Source: Corynebacterium minutissimum (lineage in GTDB: Bacteria; Actinomycetota; Actinomycetes; Mycobacteriales; Mycobacteriaceae). Taken from it: a stretch of 64,000 nt of DNA. Every line of letters starts with the position of its first letter. The stretch's first letter is position 1. A program made the position numbers and the translations under genes. The stretch covers positions 310,001-374,000 of the forward strand of contig NZ_JSEF01000006.1 of the NCBI RefSeq assembly GCF_000805675.1. Reading direction: 5' to 3'. Below the pieces are notes generated by a model that worked only from the letters and a program-made list of their open reading frames with translations, made no database searches and was not told where the DNA came from. Shown here piece after piece: positions 62,801-64,000 of the stretch.

Positions 62801-62885
62801 GTTTCGTAATTTGTTTCTTTACTTTTCGGTGTTTACGAAACGTCCTGCAAAACACCCTGTAGCCTGCGGTAACATGTTTCGTTAC
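62801..62885. repeat. Fourth TTTCGTAA/TTACGAAA unit and half-site
   Basis: GTTTCGTAATTT at 62801-62812 faces TTACGAAAC at 62833-62841. Read on the plus strand, it resembles unit 2 read on the minus strand over its whole 41-42 bp, so the two are long inverted copies. A further half-site GTTTCGTTAC lies at 62876-62885. Confidence 0.75.
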
Positions 62886-62906
62886 TTCCGTTTTAAATCC
62901 TCGCGA

Positions 62907-63290
62907 TCAGCTGAACAGAGACGGAAGCCATTCGTTGTAGGGAAGATCGGTCTTTGAGGCCGTACCCCAGTGTGCGCCTGCATGTGCCGACGTGGCTGCT
63001 CCAGATTGAAGACCAGGTGCAGGCAGTCCGCCGTGTTCAAGCTCGCGTAGCCGGTCCGTGAGTGCCTTCTTTAGCGTCTTGAGTCCACGCTTATTGGCGG
63101 CAAGCGCACTGTCGCCTCGCGCAGCCTTGATCGCAGCACTCAGCTCTTCAAGACGAGCGTTGATCTCCCTGAGGTCCCGTGCAAGAGCTGCTCGCTCAGC
63201 TTCCCGCTCTTCTACAGATGTTGCACCATCATCCAGGCGGAGCTGTACCAGTTCGGGAGAATCCCAGACGGCAGGACGTTGTGTGCTCAT
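62907..63290 (-). CDS. Coiled-coil protein of the integrative element
   Basis: 127 residues from ATG 63290; TAGAGT on the minus strand lies 7 nt upstream (leaderless). Residues 25-80 are Glu/Arg/Ala/Leu-rich and should form a helical hairpin or coiled coil (EEREAERAALARDLREINAR). The Gly/Pro/Ala-rich tail looks disordered. No family recognised. Divergent from the recombinase with a 56-bp gap, so it may be an element regulator or a partner of the recombinase. Confidence 0.68.
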   Translation of the reverse strand: MSTQRPAVWDSPELVQLRLDDGATSVEEREAERAALARDLREINARLEELSAAIKAARGDSALAANKRGLKTLKKALTDRLRELEHGGLPAPGLQSGAATSAHAGAHWGTASKTDLPYNEWLPSLFS

Positions 63291-63346
63291 GCACCCAACT
63301 CTACCATTATTCGAACCTATACAAAAGTGGTGCTATGGTTGTGTGC

Positions 63347-64000
63347 ATGGCAAAGAAACAGCAAGCATCGAGGGCACCGCTTCAACCGGGTGAAGATACT
63401 GTTGAGCGCGTCCTTGACACGCGCACGCGAGGACCGTTTGACGAATTTTTTACCGTCAAGAACTGGGAAGGGCGCTCCAGACGGTTTCATGTCCGAGCGG
63501 CAACGAAGGGCGAATTTCGGGCTAAGGCCAAAGAGATGATCGACGGTTATCTCAACACATCCACAAGTGACTGGACGAAAGCAAGACGCATAACAGTCTT
63601 CATCGACGAGGTCAGCGAACCAGCCGTAAGTGCCGCGCGTCTGAGGCCCAATACGAAGAAGCGCTATGAGCTGGCACTGTCGCAGCTACGCCGACAGTTA
63701 GACGGGCTGACCATCGGCGACGCCGTGAGGTTCAGGACTCTTGAGCGAGCGCTCCAAGATATCGGCCGTGACCACGGTGCCGAGTCTGCACGGCAGGCAC
63801 GTACCGTGCTGAGTAAGTACGTTCTTGACCAGTTGATCCGCGAAGGCATTATCGACCACAACCTGCTGAGGGGTATTTCTATCGACCTCGGGGACACCCG
63901 AAAAGGCAGCAAGCCAAGCCAGTCGCCCGCGCTCACTGATGCACAGTATGACGCAGTGGTTGATCATCTCGTAGCACGCGATACCTCCGGGCCGATTCCG
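63347..64000 (+). CDS. Tyrosine recombinase (phage-type integrase), N-terminal part
   Basis: 218 codons are visible and the frame stays open at the window end. ATG 63347 lies 7 nt after TATGGT (63334-63339), a leaderless start. Residues 30-80 fit the arm-binding domain (FTVKNWEGRSRRFHVRAAT), residues 95-180 the SAM-like core-binding domain (RPNTKKRYELALSQLRRQL ... ARQARTVLSKYVLDQLIREG), and LTDAQYDAVVDHL begins the catalytic domain. The Arg-His-Arg-Tyr residues would lie outside the window. Presumed to integrate the element at tRNA-Glu. Confidence 0.88.
   Translation, partial: MAKKQQASRAPLQPGEDTVERVLDTRTRGPFDEFFTVKNWEGRSRRFHVRAATKGEFRAKAKEMIDGYLNTSTSDWTKARRITVFIDEVSEPAVSAARLRPNTKKRYELALSQLRRQLDGLTIGDAVRFRTLERALQDIGRDHGAESARQARTVLSKYVLDQLIREGIIDHNLLRGISIDLGDTRKGSKPSQSPALTDAQYDAVVDHLVARDTSGPIP

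Larger units (their letters stand above)
61879..62906. other. Non-coding control region of the integrative element (about 1 kb)
   Basis: No open frame here has a start signal plus a protein-like composition. The region instead holds four paired half-site units, a 24-bp dyad, two direct repeats, and G-rich (62346-62394) and C-rich (62478-62510) runs able to pair. It lies between the excisionase-like gene and a convergent-facing coiled-coil gene, where an origin or regulatory array would be placed. Confidence 0.6.
61537..64000. mobile_element. Integrative element at a tRNA-Glu-like site, left part only
   Basis: Starts at a tRNA-Glu-like sequence and contains an excisionase-like gene, a repeat-rich non-coding kilobase, a coiled-coil gene and a tyrosine recombinase that runs off the window. 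This set beside a tRNA is standard for phage-like or genomic-island integration. The other end is not in the window, and no second copy of the tRNA 3' end is present. Confidence 0.75.

Noticed and set aside
63279..63539. 86-codon frame at the start of the recombinase
   Set aside because: It lies in another frame over the recombinase gene, whose own frame is open to the window end and has a proper leaderless start.

Overview
The window is chromosomal DNA of a Corynebacterium. The evidence is gene order and content: the mtrA-mtrB-lpqB two-component locus, two WhiB proteins beside manB and sigH, sigH-rshA, the mycobacterial-type AdnAB nuclease/helicase, LpqB, a CglK-type K+ channel, CysX, several families restricted to actinobacteria (DUF3499, DUF3107, DUF3152, TIGR02569, PPA1309), and very many genes whose start codon lies 6-8 nt after a TANNNT -10 box (leaderless mRNAs). 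The species cannot be named from the sequence alone.

Layout. 1-3.5 kb: mannose activation and cell-wall precursors (manC end, whcD, a metallopeptidase-like protein, DUF3499, manB). 3.6-9.6 kb: a sulfite reduction cassette (fprA, cysI, cysX, sirohydrochlorin chelatase, cysZ, SUMT) sitting between manB and the rest of the mannose block (TobH-like, manA); cysH, cysD and cysN are not in it. 11.8-12.3 kb: two copies of a 101-bp repeat and a duplicated manA tail. 12.3-24 kb: a proline/alanine-rich membrane-anchored protein, tmk, mtrA, mtrB, lpqB, comF, hpf, secA. 24-27 kb: small exported proteins with C-terminal hydrophobic helices around a HAD-like/DUF6912 pair. 27-32 kb: rsgA, aroA, an SRAP protein, ybaK, sigH-rshA, a 24-residue ribosomal protein (bL37) and whcE. 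32.5-49 kb: membrane protein, beta-propeller protein, rhlE, DUF3107, DUF3152, TIGR02569, adnA, adnB, K+ channel, nudC, uvrD2, a lone ThiF/TOMM-like protein. 49-56.8 kb: YgjP-type peptidase, a Zincin_2 protein, a PDZ-Lon peptidase, a lipoprotein, PPA1309, UPF0182.

56.9-64 kb is the accessory end. An initiator tRNA-Met and its terminator run straight into a LURP-one-related gene that has lost its start. A three-gene ABC importer follows (lipoprotein, fused permease, ATPase; probably ferric iron). Next comes a tRNA-Glu-like sequence without a normal D-arm, which marks the edge of an integrative element: excisionase-like gene, about 1 kb of non-coding DNA packed with TTTCGTAA/TTACGAAA half-sites, palindromes and direct repeats, a coiled-coil protein, and a tyrosine recombinase cut by the window end. 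That non-coding control region is the least explained part of the window.

All family assignments are made by eye from motifs and gene order; no database search was run.
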